Assembly: GCF_000758705.1 (NCBI RefSeq)
Contig: NZ_CP009287.1
Coordinates: 5,518,001 to 5,582,000 of the forward strand
DNA: 64,000 nucleotides
Source: Paenibacillus graminis
Lineage (GTDB): Bacteria; Bacillota; Bacilli; Paenibacillales; Paenibacillaceae
Direction of reading: 5' to 3'
Made by a program: the position numbers and the translations under genes. Positions 27,511 through 36,742 of the stretch are shown here, one piece after another. A model generated the notes under the pieces. The model made no database searches. It worked only from the letters and a program-made list of their open reading frames with translations, and was not told the origin of the DNA. The first letter of the stretch is position 1. Each line of letters starts with the position of its first letter.

Positions 27511-28857
27511 TCAGTTACTCTGCTTTACAGTGTCTACACCAGAGTCAGGCGCAGCCGCTTTTTCCGCATCATGGCTGTTCCAGTAGACATCGGCAATGGC
27601 ATCGGCCAAGATATCCGCTGTCCGTTTCAGCTCATCCTCTGAATTATCGATTCCGCCTACTTCAATTAATACACTGTTAGGGGAAAGAGTCTGATTGTAC
27701 TCTCCATTGTTGCCGTTGCCGGAAGATTTCCCCCAAATGCCGCGGGAAACTCCGGGATAGCTTTTTTCCAGCAGCTGATGTATTTTATTGGCGAACGCCT
27801 CATTCTTCTTCCAGTTTTTATTCGCATGGCCGAGGATAAAATACACCTGGGCATAACTTTTCCCGTTAATGACGGCAGTAGTTTTGCCATGCCGCTGTGA
27901 ATCACGGTGAATATCAATCATTTCAGTCATCTCCTGATTGGCGCTCATCGCTGCCTTGACAGTCATTCGCGAATATTTATAAGAAAAGTTCCAATTATAA
28001 TCCGGCACGGTCGTAGCGTAATCCTGTTGCGCATGAACCGTCCCAATTCCGCGCTGCTCCAGTCTTTTGGCAATATATGAGCCTACCAGCATTACATTTT
28101 TGGAAGGAACCGCTGAACTTGGGTTGTCACTCTCTACGCCCAGCAGCGGATTATAGGCCTCGCGGGGGTGGGAATGATAGATTAAAATCCGTTTGACCGA
28201 ATCCTCCCGGCTGCTGCCGGGTGTAGAACTGCCGTTACTGCCTGCCGCGTCCGGTGCTGCTGTAGGTTCAGGCTGCATTTCGTTCTCTCCTCCTCCAGGC
28301 TCGTCCACTCCATCTCCGTGTGCCGGTTCTGTTCCGCTTGTCCCCGACTCCCCACCCGTCCCATCACCGGTAACATTAGCCTCAGGATTCCCGCCAGCCA
28401 GTTCATCCGTTCCCGGATGATAGTCCGCAGGAGCATCTTTGGCACCGCCCGACCCCAGCCGCAGCAGAAAAGGATCATCCGCGGCCAGCCCCGGAACCTC
28501 GCGGGAGAGCAGGCTCTTGGGGTCCCCCGGGTCCACACTGGTCAGCATCCGAAAGACGAAGGACGTTACGTTAGGGCCTGAAAATGCAGACGGTTCATCA
28601 CTTTTCGGCAGATGCGGAACCTCCATGCCCAGCAGCTCCATAAAAAAACCGCTTGATAAGGAAGCCGCCAAACCTTTCATTGAGGGAATGGGCGAAGAGT
28701 TCAGCTTCTGTCCGGCCAATCCGCCGGCTCCAAGCAGCATAAAAAATACAAGTGAACCTCCGGCCAGCAGCAGCATCGTTCTCCCCAGCGACAGAACATC
28801 CAGCAGCTTGCTCCGCAGCCGGCCGATATTCCATAGCTGAAACCATTTTTTGTTCAT
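27511..28857 (-). CDS. spoIIP: stage II sporulation protein P
   Basis: A 448-residue peptidoglycan amidase and endopeptidase of the engulfment machine, acting in the space between forespore and mother cell with SpoIID and SpoIIM. There is a membrane anchor (TMLLLAGGSLVFFMLLGAGG), a long Ser/Gly/Pro-rich linker and the catalytic domain from about residue 225 (ILIYHSHPREAYNP). Later blocks with the catalytic-type residues are YFILGHANKNW and VLIEVGGIDNSEDE. Downstream of gpr, as in Bacillus. Expression should depend on the mother-cell sigma-E factor; no site was proven here. Confidence 0.93.
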   Translation of the reverse strand: MNKKWFQLWNIGRLRSKLLDVLSLGRTMLLLAGGSLVFFMLLGAGGLAGQKLNSSPIPSMKGLAASLSSGFFMELLGMEVPHLPKSDEPSAFSGPNVTSFVFRMLTSVDPGDPKSLLSREVPGLAADDPFLLRLGSGGAKDAPADYHPGTDELAGGNPEANVTGDGTGGESGTSGTEPAHGDGVDEPGGGENEMQPEPTAAPDAAGSNGSSTPGSSREDSVKRILIYHSHPREAYNPLLGVESDNPSSAVPSKNVMLVGSYIAKRLEQRGIGTVHAQQDYATTVPDYNWNFSYKYSRMTVKAAMSANQEMTEMIDIHRDSQRHGKTTAVINGKSYAQVYFILGHANKNWKKNEAFANKIHQLLEKSYPGVSRGIWGKSSGNGNNGEYNQTLSPNSVLIEVGGIDNSEDELKRTADILADAIADVYWNSHDAEKAAAPDSGVDTVKQSN

Positions 28858-29011
28858 TATTGTTATGTCCTCCTCCAGCCCTCTGTAATCTCTTATACTC
28901 CCAATCTATGAGCGGAGGAGGAATGCTAGAACCTGAAATGAGAGACAAAAAGAAGAGCCGCTCTCTCTATGTGATGGCGTACATTGTCTAACACTTAATA
29001 GAAGCAGCATC

Positions 29012-29054
29012 AAAAAAAGCCTGCCTCAATCTGCGGGCATGCAGACTGGGGCAG
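29012..29054 (-). terminator. terminator between gpr and spoIIP
   Basis: CTGCCCCAGTCTGC and GCAGATTGAGGCAG form a stem followed on the minus strand by GCTTTTTTT, about 120 bp after the gpr stop. It suggests gpr and spoIIP are at least partly separate units. Confidence 0.7.
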
Positions 29055-29175
29055 ACAGAAAGCAGACTGAAAGCAGGTGTATAGCCAGACTGGGAGCAGG
29101 CGGATTTGAACAGCGGGCATGGACGGACAGATTAGATCAGCAGAACGGTTCCGCCACGGCTGAACCCTAAGCAGA

Positions 29176-30186
29176 TCAGTGGGTGTACGCCCCTACATTG
29201 CCCGGATCAACAGCCTCATGCAGTGCAGCATTCAGTCCGCTGGCTACGATGTTGGCAATTTCTTCAATAAACTCATCAATTTCCTTGGGCGTCACAATGA
29301 GATCATGTCCGAGCGGCTCCAGCACCTCTTTGACCAGCGACAGCCGTTCGTGCTCAGAGATGTCGTCCAGCATGCCCATAATTTCTTTGGTTTGGGTGGC
29401 CCCGGCTCCAGCCTGCCCAAAATGCCTGCTCATCATCTCCAGGACGTTGTTCACAATGGTTGAAGCATAGCAGACGGTAGGAACACCGATAGCGATGCAG
29501 GGAATGCCCAGTATCTCTTTAGTCAATCCCCGGCGTTTATTGCCAATTCCTGATCCGGGATGGATGCCGATGTCAGCGATTTGAATCGTCGTATTGATCC
29601 GTTCCAGTGAGCGGGATGCCAGTGCATCTATGGCAATAATCACATCCGGTTTGGTACGGTCAATGATCCCCTGAACCACTTCACTGGATTCAATACCGGT
29701 GAGACCCAGCACGCCCGGAGCAATCGCACTTACATTGCGGTAGCCCGGGGAGACCTGATCAGGAACCAACTCGTAGAACTGGCGGGTAATCAGCGAATTC
29801 TCCACAACGAGCGGCCCCAGTGAATCGGGAGTCACGTTCCAGTTGCCTAGACCAACTATCAGAACAGAAGAGTTGCGGTCAATGCCGATTCGGTCCATGA
29901 AATGCTCAAATTCACGGGCAAACACCACGGATACCTTCTGCTGCAGTCCGGTATCACCGCCGCGAAGCGCGGGAACCTCCAGGGTTACGTAATTTCCGAT
30001 CGCACGCCCAATGGCCTGAGAACCCGCATTATTAGCCACGGCAAGACGGGTAACCTTAATGCCATCCGCCTCTTCCACCTCTTCGTTCACACCGGGAATC
30101 GGCGTTTTTTGCGGTCCCTGAGCCATTTCCTTTGCTTCCAGCGCCAAATCTGTGCGTACCGAATACAGCTGAAGATCCAGTTCCAT
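29176..30186 (-). CDS. gpr: germination protease GPR
   Basis: A 336-residue protease that degrades small acid-soluble spore proteins on germination. It is made as a zymogen in the forespore. The start at ATG 30186 follows AAAGGAGG, while a codon eight residues upstream lies on the RBS. The sequence has the family pattern SVRTDLALEA near the N-terminus, SVLIVGLGNWNVTPDSLGP and AIDALASRSLERINTTIQI. The prodomain of about 15 residues is visible at the N-terminus. It is divergent from rpsT and followed by spoIIP. Confidence 0.93.
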   Translation of the reverse strand: MELDLQLYSVRTDLALEAKEMAQGPQKTPIPGVNEEVEEADGIKVTRLAVANNAGSQAIGRAIGNYVTLEVPALRGGDTGLQQKVSVVFAREFEHFMDRIGIDRNSSVLIVGLGNWNVTPDSLGPLVVENSLITRQFYELVPDQVSPGYRNVSAIAPGVLGLTGIESSEVVQGIIDRTKPDVIIAIDALASRSLERINTTIQIADIGIHPGSGIGNKRRGLTKEILGIPCIAIGVPTVCYASTIVNNVLEMMSRHFGQAGAGATQTKEIMGMLDDISEHERLSLVKEVLEPLGHDLIVTPKEIDEFIEEIANIVASGLNAALHEAVDPGNVGAYTH

Positions 30187-30281
30187 TATAAGTTCAGCCT
30201 CCTTTTGCATATTGGTGATAGTGTGCGAGAGAAAGCCATGGTTTATACAGGCCGGAAAGGTTAAATTTCAAAGCTTTAGTC

Positions 30282-30310
30282 TTGCATTTTGTGAGAGGTC
30301 ATGCTAAACT
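30282..30310 (+). promoter_or_regulatory. sigma-A promoter of rpsT
   Basis: TTGCAT (30282-30287) and TAAACT (30305-30310) with a 17-bp spacer, about 55 bp before the rpsT start codon. Confidence 0.6.
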
Positions 30311-30365
30311 ATTTTAAGTTGTGAATCATTTGATGATTTCGAATGTCTTTCAGGAGGTGAATGCA

Positions 30366-30638
30366 ATGCCAAATATCAAATCCGCGGTAAAACGCGTCAA
30401 GACGACCGAAAAACGCCGTGCACTGAACGCTTCCCAGAAATCCGCGCTTCGTACAGCTGTGAAAACTGCTGATGTAGCTCTGACTGGTACAGAAGTGGAA
30501 ACTGCTCAGGCTGCTTTCCAAGCTGCTTCCAAAAAGCTGGACAAGGCTGTAACCAAAGGCCTGGTTCATAAAAATGCGGCTGCCCGCAAAAAATCCCGCT
30601 TGGCGAAGAAATTGAACGCTCTTAAGGCGGAAGCCTAA
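30366..30638 (+). CDS. rpsT: 30S ribosomal protein bS20
   Basis: A 90-residue, strongly basic protein that binds 16S rRNA early in 30S assembly. It begins [20 protein letters not shown] and ends in a helix-rich Lys/Ala tail ([20 protein letters not shown]). GGAGGTGA sits seven bases before ATG 30366, which decides the start within a longer open frame. It is divergent from gpr, as in Bacillus. Its own terminator follows at 30672-30709. Confidence 0.97.
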   Translation: MPNIKSAVKRVKTTEKRRALNASQKSALRTAVKTADVALTGTEVETAQAAFQAASKKLDKAVTKGLVHKNAAARKKSRLAKKLNALKAEA

Positions 30639-30671
30639 GCCAAGGGCTACATTCATAATGAGCACTTTAAG

Positions 30672-30709
30672 AACCTGACCGGTATGCTGCATACGGTTAG
30701 GTTTTTTTG
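30672..30709 (+). terminator. terminator of rpsT
   Basis: AACCTGACCGGTAT and ATACGGTTAGGTT stem with TTTTTTT, 34 bp after the stop. Confidence 0.85.
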
Positions 30710-30750
30710 TGCACATTGTTTACCTCTCCTCAACCAAACTGCCCGATGGA

Positions 30751-31098
30751 CCTTCAACAACGGCATTTCCGCCGTTGTTTCGCTGCAGACTGCCTGGGGG
30801 TCCTTCAACAACGGCATTTCTGCCGTTGTTTCGCCGCAGACTGCCCGATGGGCCTCCAACAACGGCATTTCTGCCGTTGTTTCGCCGCAGACTGCCTGGG
30901 GGTCCTCCAACAACGGCATTTCTGCCGTTGTTTCGCTGCAGACTGCCTGATGGGCCTCCAACAACGGCATTTCTGCCGTTGTTTCGCTGCAGACTGCCTG
31001 ATGGACCTTCAACAACGGCATTTCCGCCGTTGTTTCGCTGCAGACTGCCTGATGGACCTTCAACAACGGCATTTCCGCCGTTGTTTCGCCGCAGGCAT
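30751..31098. repeat. seven tandem 51-bp repeats, each with a 10-bp-stem hairpin
   Basis: Units start at 30751, 30802, 30853, 30904, 30955, 31006 and 31057; the last is incomplete. Each holds AACAACGGCATTTCTGCCGTTGTT, a palindrome with 10-bp arms and a TTTC or TTTT-type loop, followed by TTCG and a CTGCAGACTGCC spacer. The compensating C/T change in the loop edge (TTCC/TTCT next to GCC) varies between units. The length of 51 is a multiple of three, so long spurious frames arise on both strands. No CRISPR-like unique spacers. Confidence 0.9.
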
Positions 31099-31220
31099 CT
31101 TTCGGACAACTCAAACCAAAGCTATTGCTCCTAAGTTTTTTATATACATTTTACCTATTTATCTATAATAGAAAAATCAATAAACCTAAACAAACAAGGA
31201 CAAATAACATAAAACTAACA

Positions 31221-31282
31221 ACAACAACCAACGACCAATAACCAATAACATCAACAACCAACGACCAATAACATCAACAGCA
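31221..31282. repeat. low-complexity CAACAACCAACGACCAATAA direct repeats
   Basis: The AC-rich words CAACAACCAACGACCAATAA and ATAACATCAACA are repeated about 40 bp apart in the gap before holA. It looks like slippage-generated simple sequence. Confidence 0.5.
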
Positions 31283-31330
31283 AAAAGCCTGCCCAAAACG
31301 CATATCAGCGCTGCGGACAGGCTCTTTGCT
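31279..31330 (-). terminator. terminator of holA
   Basis: AGCAAAGAGCCTG and CAGGCTTTTTGCT form a stem around a GC-rich centre, 23 bp after the holA stop on the minus strand. Confidence 0.75.
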
Positions 31331-31353
31331 GTTCACTTAAACCAAACGACTAG

Positions 31354-32373
31354 CTAGGCCCCCAAACGAAGCATGAACATCTCCAGGCCCAGCACCTTGT
31401 CGATGGCACCGGTCTTCATCTGGTAATCCAGATCGGCCAGGAAGCTGAGGATCTGCCGCAGGCGCTGGCTCTCGAACTTGTGGGCCTGTTCACCCGCCAG
31501 CTTGACGGCATACGGATGCAGCCCCAGCCCGGAAGCGATCTGGCCTTGCGAGTAGCTCTGGGCAGATAAATCCTTAACCTGTAAAATAATCCGGAACTGC
31601 CTGGCAATCAGCGAGGCAATCTTGATGGGCTCCTCCCGCTGCTTCAGCAGCTCATAGAGCGTATTGAGCGCCTTGTCGAGGCGCAGATTAGCGATATCCT
31701 CCACCAGTGTGAACACATTCTGTTCCGTCCCGCGGTGCACCAGACTCTCAATGGCTACCGCGTCCACAATTCCGCCTTTGCCGGCGAACAGGCACAGCTT
31801 GTCCATCTCTGCCGACAGCCCCTGCAGCCCTGTTCCGGCATTCGCTACAAGAACCGCAGCGGCTCCCGGTGCCGCCTCACAGCCCCGGTCACGCACACCC
31901 TTTTCGACCCAGCGCAGCAGCTCCTCTGCTCCCAGCGGATTGAATGCCAGCACCGCACCTGCAGATTTGACCGTCTTGACGATTTTTTTGCGTTCATCCA
32001 GCTTGTCATTGTTGACCATGAAGACGATCACGCTGAACTCCGCCGGATGCTGCATATAATCGCTGAGAACCTCCACTCGGTGTTCTATCTTGGCACTATC
32101 CTTTCCTGCGGTGAACAGAGAGGCATCGCGCACCAGCAGCAGCTTCCGCTCCACCATGAACGGCACAGTCTCCGCTTCCTCCACAACCGCCTGCACCGGC
32201 GTCTCGGAAAGATCAAAGGGAATGACTGCAAAATCCCGGTCCTCTTTGGCTATCAGGTGCTCCTCCAGAAAGGCTGCAAATTCATTCATCCGGAATTTCT
32301 CGCTCCCGTACAGCACATAGAGCGGCGAAATTTTCCCTTGTCTGATGTCTTTAGCCGCCGCTTTGGCATCCAT
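31354..32373 (-). CDS. holA: DNA polymerase III subunit delta
   Basis: A 339-residue clamp-loader subunit that opens the beta clamp in the replisome. The N-terminal AAA-like domain starts MDAKAAAKDIRQGKISPLYVLYGSEKF, the family signature; it lacks a proper Walker A, as is normal for delta. The C-terminal collar domain ends in MFMLRLGA. I use ATG 32373 (GAAGGAAG upstream) within an open frame that extends to 32463. It is next to rpsT as in Bacillus, but comEC is not its neighbour here. Confidence 0.92.
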   Translation of the reverse strand: MDAKAAAKDIRQGKISPLYVLYGSEKFRMNEFAAFLEEHLIAKEDRDFAVIPFDLSETPVQAVVEEAETVPFMVERKLLLVRDASLFTAGKDSAKIEHRVEVLSDYMQHPAEFSVIVFMVNNDKLDERKKIVKTVKSAGAVLAFNPLGAEELLRWVEKGVRDRGCEAAPGAAAVLVANAGTGLQGLSAEMDKLCLFAGKGGIVDAVAIESLVHRGTEQNVFTLVEDIANLRLDKALNTLYELLKQREEPIKIASLIARQFRIILQVKDLSAQSYSQGQIASGLGLHPYAVKLAGEQAHKFESQRLRQILSFLADLDYQMKTGAIDKVLGLEMFMLRLGA

Positions 32374-32641
32374 CACGCCACTTCCTTCTCTTTTCAGTCT
32401 CTGATTATTGTAACAAAAAGCGTGGAGCATACAAAGTCTTATATCTGCGCAAAAACGGAGCAACTCCGGCAGCCAAGGCCAAAGTTGCTCCGTTTCCGCG
32501 GCGCATCTATATAAACGACGGAAGGAAAAGCTCTAGAAACTTTCCGACCGGCGGTCATACCGATGGTTCTCACGATCCTTGTATCTCCTGTTCTCTTACC
32601 TTAGCATATTCTAATGCCACATAAAAAGTTCCACTCTGCGA

Positions 32642-33883
32642 TTATTTTGTAGACGCTGCCGGGTCTGGAGTAGGCGCAGGTGCTGTAGTTGCAGCAGGAG
32701 AAACCGTCTGCGAAGCAGAAGGAACCTCAGGCGCAGCCGAATCAGGCACTGTATAGGTCTTGGTAATTTCACTGCCGTTTTGGGTCGTCACATAGGTGAA
32801 TTCACGGCTGTCCTCCGACCACCCGCCGGAAACCCATTCCCCCTCCAGGGGAAGGGAGGTCAGCGCCGTCCTGTCGTCTCTGGAAGCACCTGCCGGTATG
32901 GAATAGATTACAAGCTGCTGTCCCGCAAGCTCGGCGTCAAAACGTCCATCCGGCGATGTTGAAGGTGAAGCCGCAACCATTGCGGGCATCATGTTCATAA
33001 TACCCAACTCTGAAGGAGAAGGCTGGATATCATTGCTGGAGTTCGTTTCACCGGCCTCCATTTTCCCTTTCTTGGGCGCGCTGTCCTGTGCACTGGTATC
33101 TCCGCTGGTATCTGGACTGCTATTATTTGCATTTTCCCGCGCAGCAGGTGTCGCAGCAGCCTTGTCAGGCTTCTCCGTCTGTCTCTTCATGGTGTCCGGC
33201 TTCTTGGTTGTGCTAGGCGCCACAGCCGGAGCATCCTGAACCGGTGCCTTTGATGGAGCGACCCGTTCCTCCGCCCCGCCGGAAGGATTATTGCCGCTGG
33301 CTGAAAACATATTATCCTGCCCTGTATTGTCCTGTCCTGTGGTGCCTGCCGCACCATCTGCGCTGTCCGCTCTGCCTTCCTGGCCCGCCTCCTGGGAAGG
33401 TTCAGTGGACACTATACTTTTTTGCAAAGAAGAACCTGTATCTGCACTCTGATTGAGCGCCTGGTCGACATCCGCCGCCGGCATGCTCTCAGGCATATTG
33501 AAAATAGCAATCAGCAGGATAATTGCCGCAGCCACTGCGCCAATGCCTGTCCGTGCCGCCATTGAAGATCCCTTGGGAGGTTTGCCATGGCTGCTTTTGC
33601 GAGAGAGCGGAACGACATTGGATTCATCGGTGCTCGTCATGACCGGCTCCTGAACGCCGCGGTCCAGTTCATCAAGCCGTGGCATGATCGAGTCAACCAG
33701 ACTGAAAGGGGGCTTCACGTCCGGCAACTGCTCCAGCTGCCGGGAGAGCGTGCTCAGACGGTCATAGACATCCGCGCACGAAGGACAATTGTCGATATGA
33801 CGGAACATTTCAATCATTTCTTCTTGGCTCAAATCATGATCCAGATAGCGGTGCATCCATTCCATCACCTCCGCGCATTTCAT
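32642..33883 (-). CDS. anti-sigma factor with zinc-finger N-terminus
   Basis: A 413-residue membrane protein of the ZAS family. The cytosolic N-terminus has HIDNCPSC (His29, Cys33, Cys36), the zinc-binding HxxxCxxC that holds the sigma factor. One membrane helix (GAVAAAIILLIAIFNM, about 117) is followed by a long Ser/Thr/Pro-rich extracellular stretch and a beta-type domain from about 320. The start overlaps the stop of the upstream ECF sigma gene by 4 bp, the standard coupled arrangement. The signal sensed is not evident; cell-envelope stress is a reasonable guess. Confidence 0.88.
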   Translation of the reverse strand: MKCAEVMEWMHRYLDHDLSQEEMIEMFRHIDNCPSCADVYDRLSTLSRQLEQLPDVKPPFSLVDSIMPRLDELDRGVQEPVMTSTDESNVVPLSRKSSHGKPPKGSSMAARTGIGAVAAAIILLIAIFNMPESMPAADVDQALNQSADTGSSLQKSIVSTEPSQEAGQEGRADSADGAAGTTGQDNTGQDNMFSASGNNPSGGAEERVAPSKAPVQDAPAVAPSTTKKPDTMKRQTEKPDKAAATPAARENANNSSPDTSGDTSAQDSAPKKGKMEAGETNSSNDIQPSPSELGIMNMMPAMVAASPSTSPDGRFDAELAGQQLVIYSIPAGASRDDRTALTSLPLEGEWVSGGWSEDSREFTYVTTQNGSEITKTYTVPDSAAPEVPSASQTVSPAATTAPAPTPDPAASTK

Positions 33884-34428
33884 CCTGATACACCACCTTT
33901 CTGATACTCCTGAAGTCTGTTCTGCAGCTGCTGCCTGGCTCGGAACAAGTACGATTTCACCGTGTTCAGGGGCAGATCCAGCGAGTCTGCAATCTCGTTG
34001 TAAGAAAAATCCTGCAAATACCGCAGAACGATTACTGTCCGGTGATGTTCCGGAAGCTGGTCAATCGCCTCACGTATATCCTCCGCCAGGTAACCGGACA
34101 ATACTTCACGTTCCACATCATGTTTATCCGGAAACACCATTTCATGTTCGTCAATGGAAACTGTAGGTTTTGTTCTTCTGAACTTGTCAATGCATATGTT
34201 GGTCACAATCCGCTGTACCCATGTCTTGAACTGGGCCTTTTCCTCGTAGGAACCGATTTTGGTATACACGCGGATAAGCGCCTCCTGTGAAGCATCCAAA
34301 GCATCCTGCTCATTATGAAGAATGTAGAAGGCCGTCTTATATACATGTCCTTCAATTTCTCGCAATAGGGTGATTAGAGCGTCGCGATCGCCCGCTTGAG
34401 CGGCTCTGATGAGTCCCTGCTCCACCAC
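33880..34428 (-). CDS. ECF-type RNA polymerase sigma factor
   Basis: A 182-residue group 4 sigma factor. Region 2 (DALDASQEALIRVYTKI with KAQFKTWVQRIVTNICID) recognises the -10 element, and region 4 (YNEIADSLDLPLNTVKSYLFRAR) the -35. Start is GTG 34428 with GGGGGAA five bases upstream; a second GTG follows directly. The anti-sigma gene overlaps its end by 4 bp, so both are produced together. The group cannot be named precisely from sequence alone, though it resembles SigW/SigM-like envelope factors. Confidence 0.92.
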   Translation of the reverse strand: MVEQGLIRAAQAGDRDALITLLREIEGHVYKTAFYILHNEQDALDASQEALIRVYTKIGSYEEKAQFKTWVQRIVTNICIDKFRRTKPTVSIDEHEMVFPDKHDVEREVLSGYLAEDIREAIDQLPEHHRTVIVLRYLQDFSYNEIADSLDLPLNTVKSYLFRARQQLQNRLQEYQKGGVSG

Positions 34429-34605
34429 GAAGGTTCCCCCTCTCTATGCAATCTTACTGACGCGCAAGACTGCGAAATTGTTGCAAGCCTATAATCATTA
34501 TTTTTGTTAATGCATAATCCTTACTAAGCATACAGGGGAAGCTCGAATCATTCAAATACTCTTTTAGTGAAGATCGTTACAATAATGAAATCAGAAAACA
34601 TGCAA

Positions 34606-34645
34606 AACAGCCGGTTGCACCTTCTTCAGGTGAAAACCGGCTGTT
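34606..34645 (-). terminator. terminator of eda
   Basis: AACAGCCGGTT and AACCGGCTGTT stem with inner ACCT/AGGT pairing, 43 bp after the eda stop; T-rich sequence follows on the minus strand. Confidence 0.8.
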
Positions 34646-34688
34646 GTTCAACCAAACATTTTAGAATTTTTGTCACTTAAGCTGAATT

Positions 34689-35330
34689 TTAAGCGCCTTT
34701 GATTTCCTTGAACTTCGCCACATATTTGGCGGCCAGCTCGGTGATCTGGTCGTAGCGTCCTTCCTTGGCCGGAGCGGTCAGGTTGCCGCCGATGCCTACA
34801 GCGATACAGCCGTTCGCGATCCATTTCTCCATATTGTTGAGATCCACACCGCCGGTAGGCATAATGTTCACATGCGGCATTGGCCCTTTGACAGCCTTCA
34901 CGTAATCCGGCCCGAAGGCGCTGCCCGGGAACAGCTTCAGCACATCCACGCCCAGCTTCAGTGCTTCTTTCATTTCATTTAATGTCATACAGCCCGGCAT
35001 ATAAGGGATACCGTAGAGATTGCACATTTTGGCGGTTTCTTCTTCAAAAGAAGGGCTGACCACAAATTCCGAACCGGCCAGAATGGCGATTCTTGCGGTA
35101 AGCGGATCAAGCACTGTACCTGCGCCGATTACCGCACGGCTACCGTATTCAGCTACCAGGCGTTTGATCGCCACGTCGGCATCCGGAGTTGTAAAGGTAA
35201 CTTCAATGTTGTTGAGTCCACCTTCAATACAGGCAGCGGACATTTTAACAGCATCATCGGCATTGTCGGCACGGATTACAGCTACTACACCAACGGCTGT
35301 AATGTTCTGCAATACTTTTATTTTTTTCAT
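34689..35330 (-). CDS. eda: 2-keto-3-deoxy-6-phosphogluconate aldolase
   Basis: A 213-residue class I aldolase of the Entner-Doudoroff pathway, splitting KDPG into pyruvate and glyceraldehyde-3-phosphate. (beta/alpha)8 motifs are visible as VIRADNADDAV, NNIEVTFTTPDA, VIGAGTVLDPLTA, and ADVLKLFPGSAFGP, where the Lys of DVLKLFPG forms the Schiff base. I choose ATG 35330 (AAAGGGAG six bases upstream). It is divergent from the kdgK gene and shares its 350-bp promoter region, so the two steps of 2-keto-3-deoxygluconate use are likely co-controlled. Confidence 0.9.
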   Translation of the reverse strand: MKKIKVLQNITAVGVVAVIRADNADDAVKMSAACIEGGLNNIEVTFTTPDADVAIKRLVAEYGSRAVIGAGTVLDPLTARIAILAGSEFVVSPSFEEETAKMCNLYGIPYMPGCMTLNEMKEALKLGVDVLKLFPGSAFGPDYVKAVKGPMPHVNIMPTGGVDLNNMEKWIANGCIAVGIGGNLTAPAKEGRYDQITELAAKYVAKFKEIKGA

Positions 35331-35363
35331 CATAAACTCCCTTTCTTGGTCAATTCTCGGCAT

Positions 35364-35677
35364 AAGAATATTTATTTAGATAAATAATTTTATCTAATTT
35401 ACTAACCACAAGCCAAAACCTTCTAATAAAATAGTAATAATAATGTCTACTGGCGTCAATATATATTTATATGAGCACGTCCAAAAAGAATCACAAAAAC
35501 AAAAATACCCTTATAAAATAAGACTTAACGCATTCTATGCGATTTCATAACGTTAATTTATTTCGCTGAAATGAGGGATGTCTTATTGTAGAAAACCGAT
35601 TTATGTGATAATTTCAAATTACTAATCATAATTCATTTATACAGGGGTTGCATGTTTACCCTGAGGAGGAACTATTC
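35364..35677. promoter_or_regulatory. shared promoter region of eda and kdgK
   Basis: AT-rich divergent gap with no gene. A candidate kdgK promoter is TTGTAG (35586-35591) and TAATTT (35609-35614), spacer 17. A regulator of the LacI type is encoded nearby, but no dyad matching its operator was recognised with confidence. Confidence 0.4.
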
Positions 35678-36631
35678 ATGAGCAAACAGCTGGATGCAGT
35701 TACATTCGGGGAACCGATGGCGATGTTTTATGCCAATGAGGCGGGCCCGCTGCACGAGGTTACTTCTTTTTCCAAGGCTCTGGCCGGGGCGGAGAGCAAT
35801 GTGGCAACCGGATTATCCCGCCTGGAGCACAAGACCGGATATGTAACCAAGCTTGGTGAAGATAACTTCGGCCAATTTATCGCCGGTGCGCTGAACAAAG
35901 AACAGATTAACACCGACAGCATCACTTATACCAAGGAATTCCCAACAGGTATGCTGATCAAATCCAAGGTGCTTACCGGTGATCCCAAGGTTGAATATTT
36001 CCGTAAAAATTCTGCTGCCTCCACGCTGAGCCTGGCCGATTTTGATGAGTCCTATTTCGCTTCCGCCGGGCATCTGCATGTGACCAGTATTTCTGCAGCA
36101 CTGTCAAAGACCTGCCATGAATTTTCCCTGCATGCTATGGAATTTATGAAAAAAAGCGGCAAAACCGTCTCTCTCGATCCGAATCTGCGCCCGGTACTCT
36201 GGCCGGATACAGAAACCATGGTGAACACCATCAACGATCTGGCAACACGCTGCGACTGGTTCCTGCCGGGCCACAGCGAAGGCAAAATCCTTACCGGCTT
36301 AGATACACCAGAAGAAATTGCCGGCTATTATCTGGAACGCGGCGTATCCCTGGTGGTTATCAAGCTCGGACCTGAAGGCGCTTATTACAAAAGCTCCTCC
36401 GGTGAAGAAGGGTATGTCGGCGGGTTCAAGGTTAAGTCTGTAGTCGATACTGTAGGAGCCGGAGACGGATTCGCAGTCGGCGTAATCAGCGCTATGCTGG
36501 AGAAGCTGACTGTAGCGGAAGCCGTCAAGCGCGGCAACGCCATCGGCGCACTCGCCGTGATGTCTCCTGGGGATATGGATGGACTGCCTACACGGGAAGG
36601 CCTGGAAAAGTTTATGAAAGCCAGCTTATAA
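35678..36631 (+). CDS. kdgK: 2-keto-3-deoxygluconate kinase (PfkB family)
   Basis: A 317-residue ribokinase-fold sugar kinase that makes KDPG for the aldolase encoded divergently. The N-terminal VTFGEPMAMFYANEAGPL and GGAESNVATGLSRL-type block, and the C-terminal PfkB signature DTVGAGDGFAVGVISAML with the catalytic Asp (GAGD), are present. RBS GAGGAGG seven bases before ATG 35678 decides the start. Substrate is inferred mainly from the adjacent eda gene; fructose-type sugar kinases share the same fold. Confidence 0.85.
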   Translation: MSKQLDAVTFGEPMAMFYANEAGPLHEVTSFSKALAGAESNVATGLSRLEHKTGYVTKLGEDNFGQFIAGALNKEQINTDSITYTKEFPTGMLIKSKVLTGDPKVEYFRKNSAASTLSLADFDESYFASAGHLHVTSISAALSKTCHEFSLHAMEFMKKSGKTVSLDPNLRPVLWPDTETMVNTINDLATRCDWFLPGHSEGKILTGLDTPEEIAGYYLERGVSLVVIKLGPEGAYYKSSSGEEGYVGGFKVKSVVDTVGAGDGFAVGVISAMLEKLTVAEAVKRGNAIGALAVMSPGDMDGLPTREGLEKFMKASL

Positions 36632-36664
36632 GCAAGCTAAACCTCCCTCATGGTTAATGTGATT

Positions 36665-36703
36665 AAAGCCCTTCACAGTCTTGATCAGGCTGTAAAGGGC
36701 TTT
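36665..36703 (+). terminator. terminator of kdgK
   Basis: AAAGCCCTTCACAG pairs with CTGTAAAGGGCTTT, then TTTTG; 33 bp after the stop. It also lies 40 bp from the end of the convergent LacI gene. Confidence 0.85.
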
Positions 36704-36742
36704 TTGTTGTGGTGAACACTGTGAACCTTTGAGAAAAATGCT

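Noticed and set aside
30751..31098. CRISPR array
   Set aside because: Units are contiguous 51-bp repeats without unique spacers, and no cas genes are near.
30707..31168. Several long repetitive open frames on both strands over the 51-bp array (about 90-150 codons)
   Set aside because: They arise because the unit length is a multiple of three without stops. No RBS, and composition follows DNA palindromes rather than protein.
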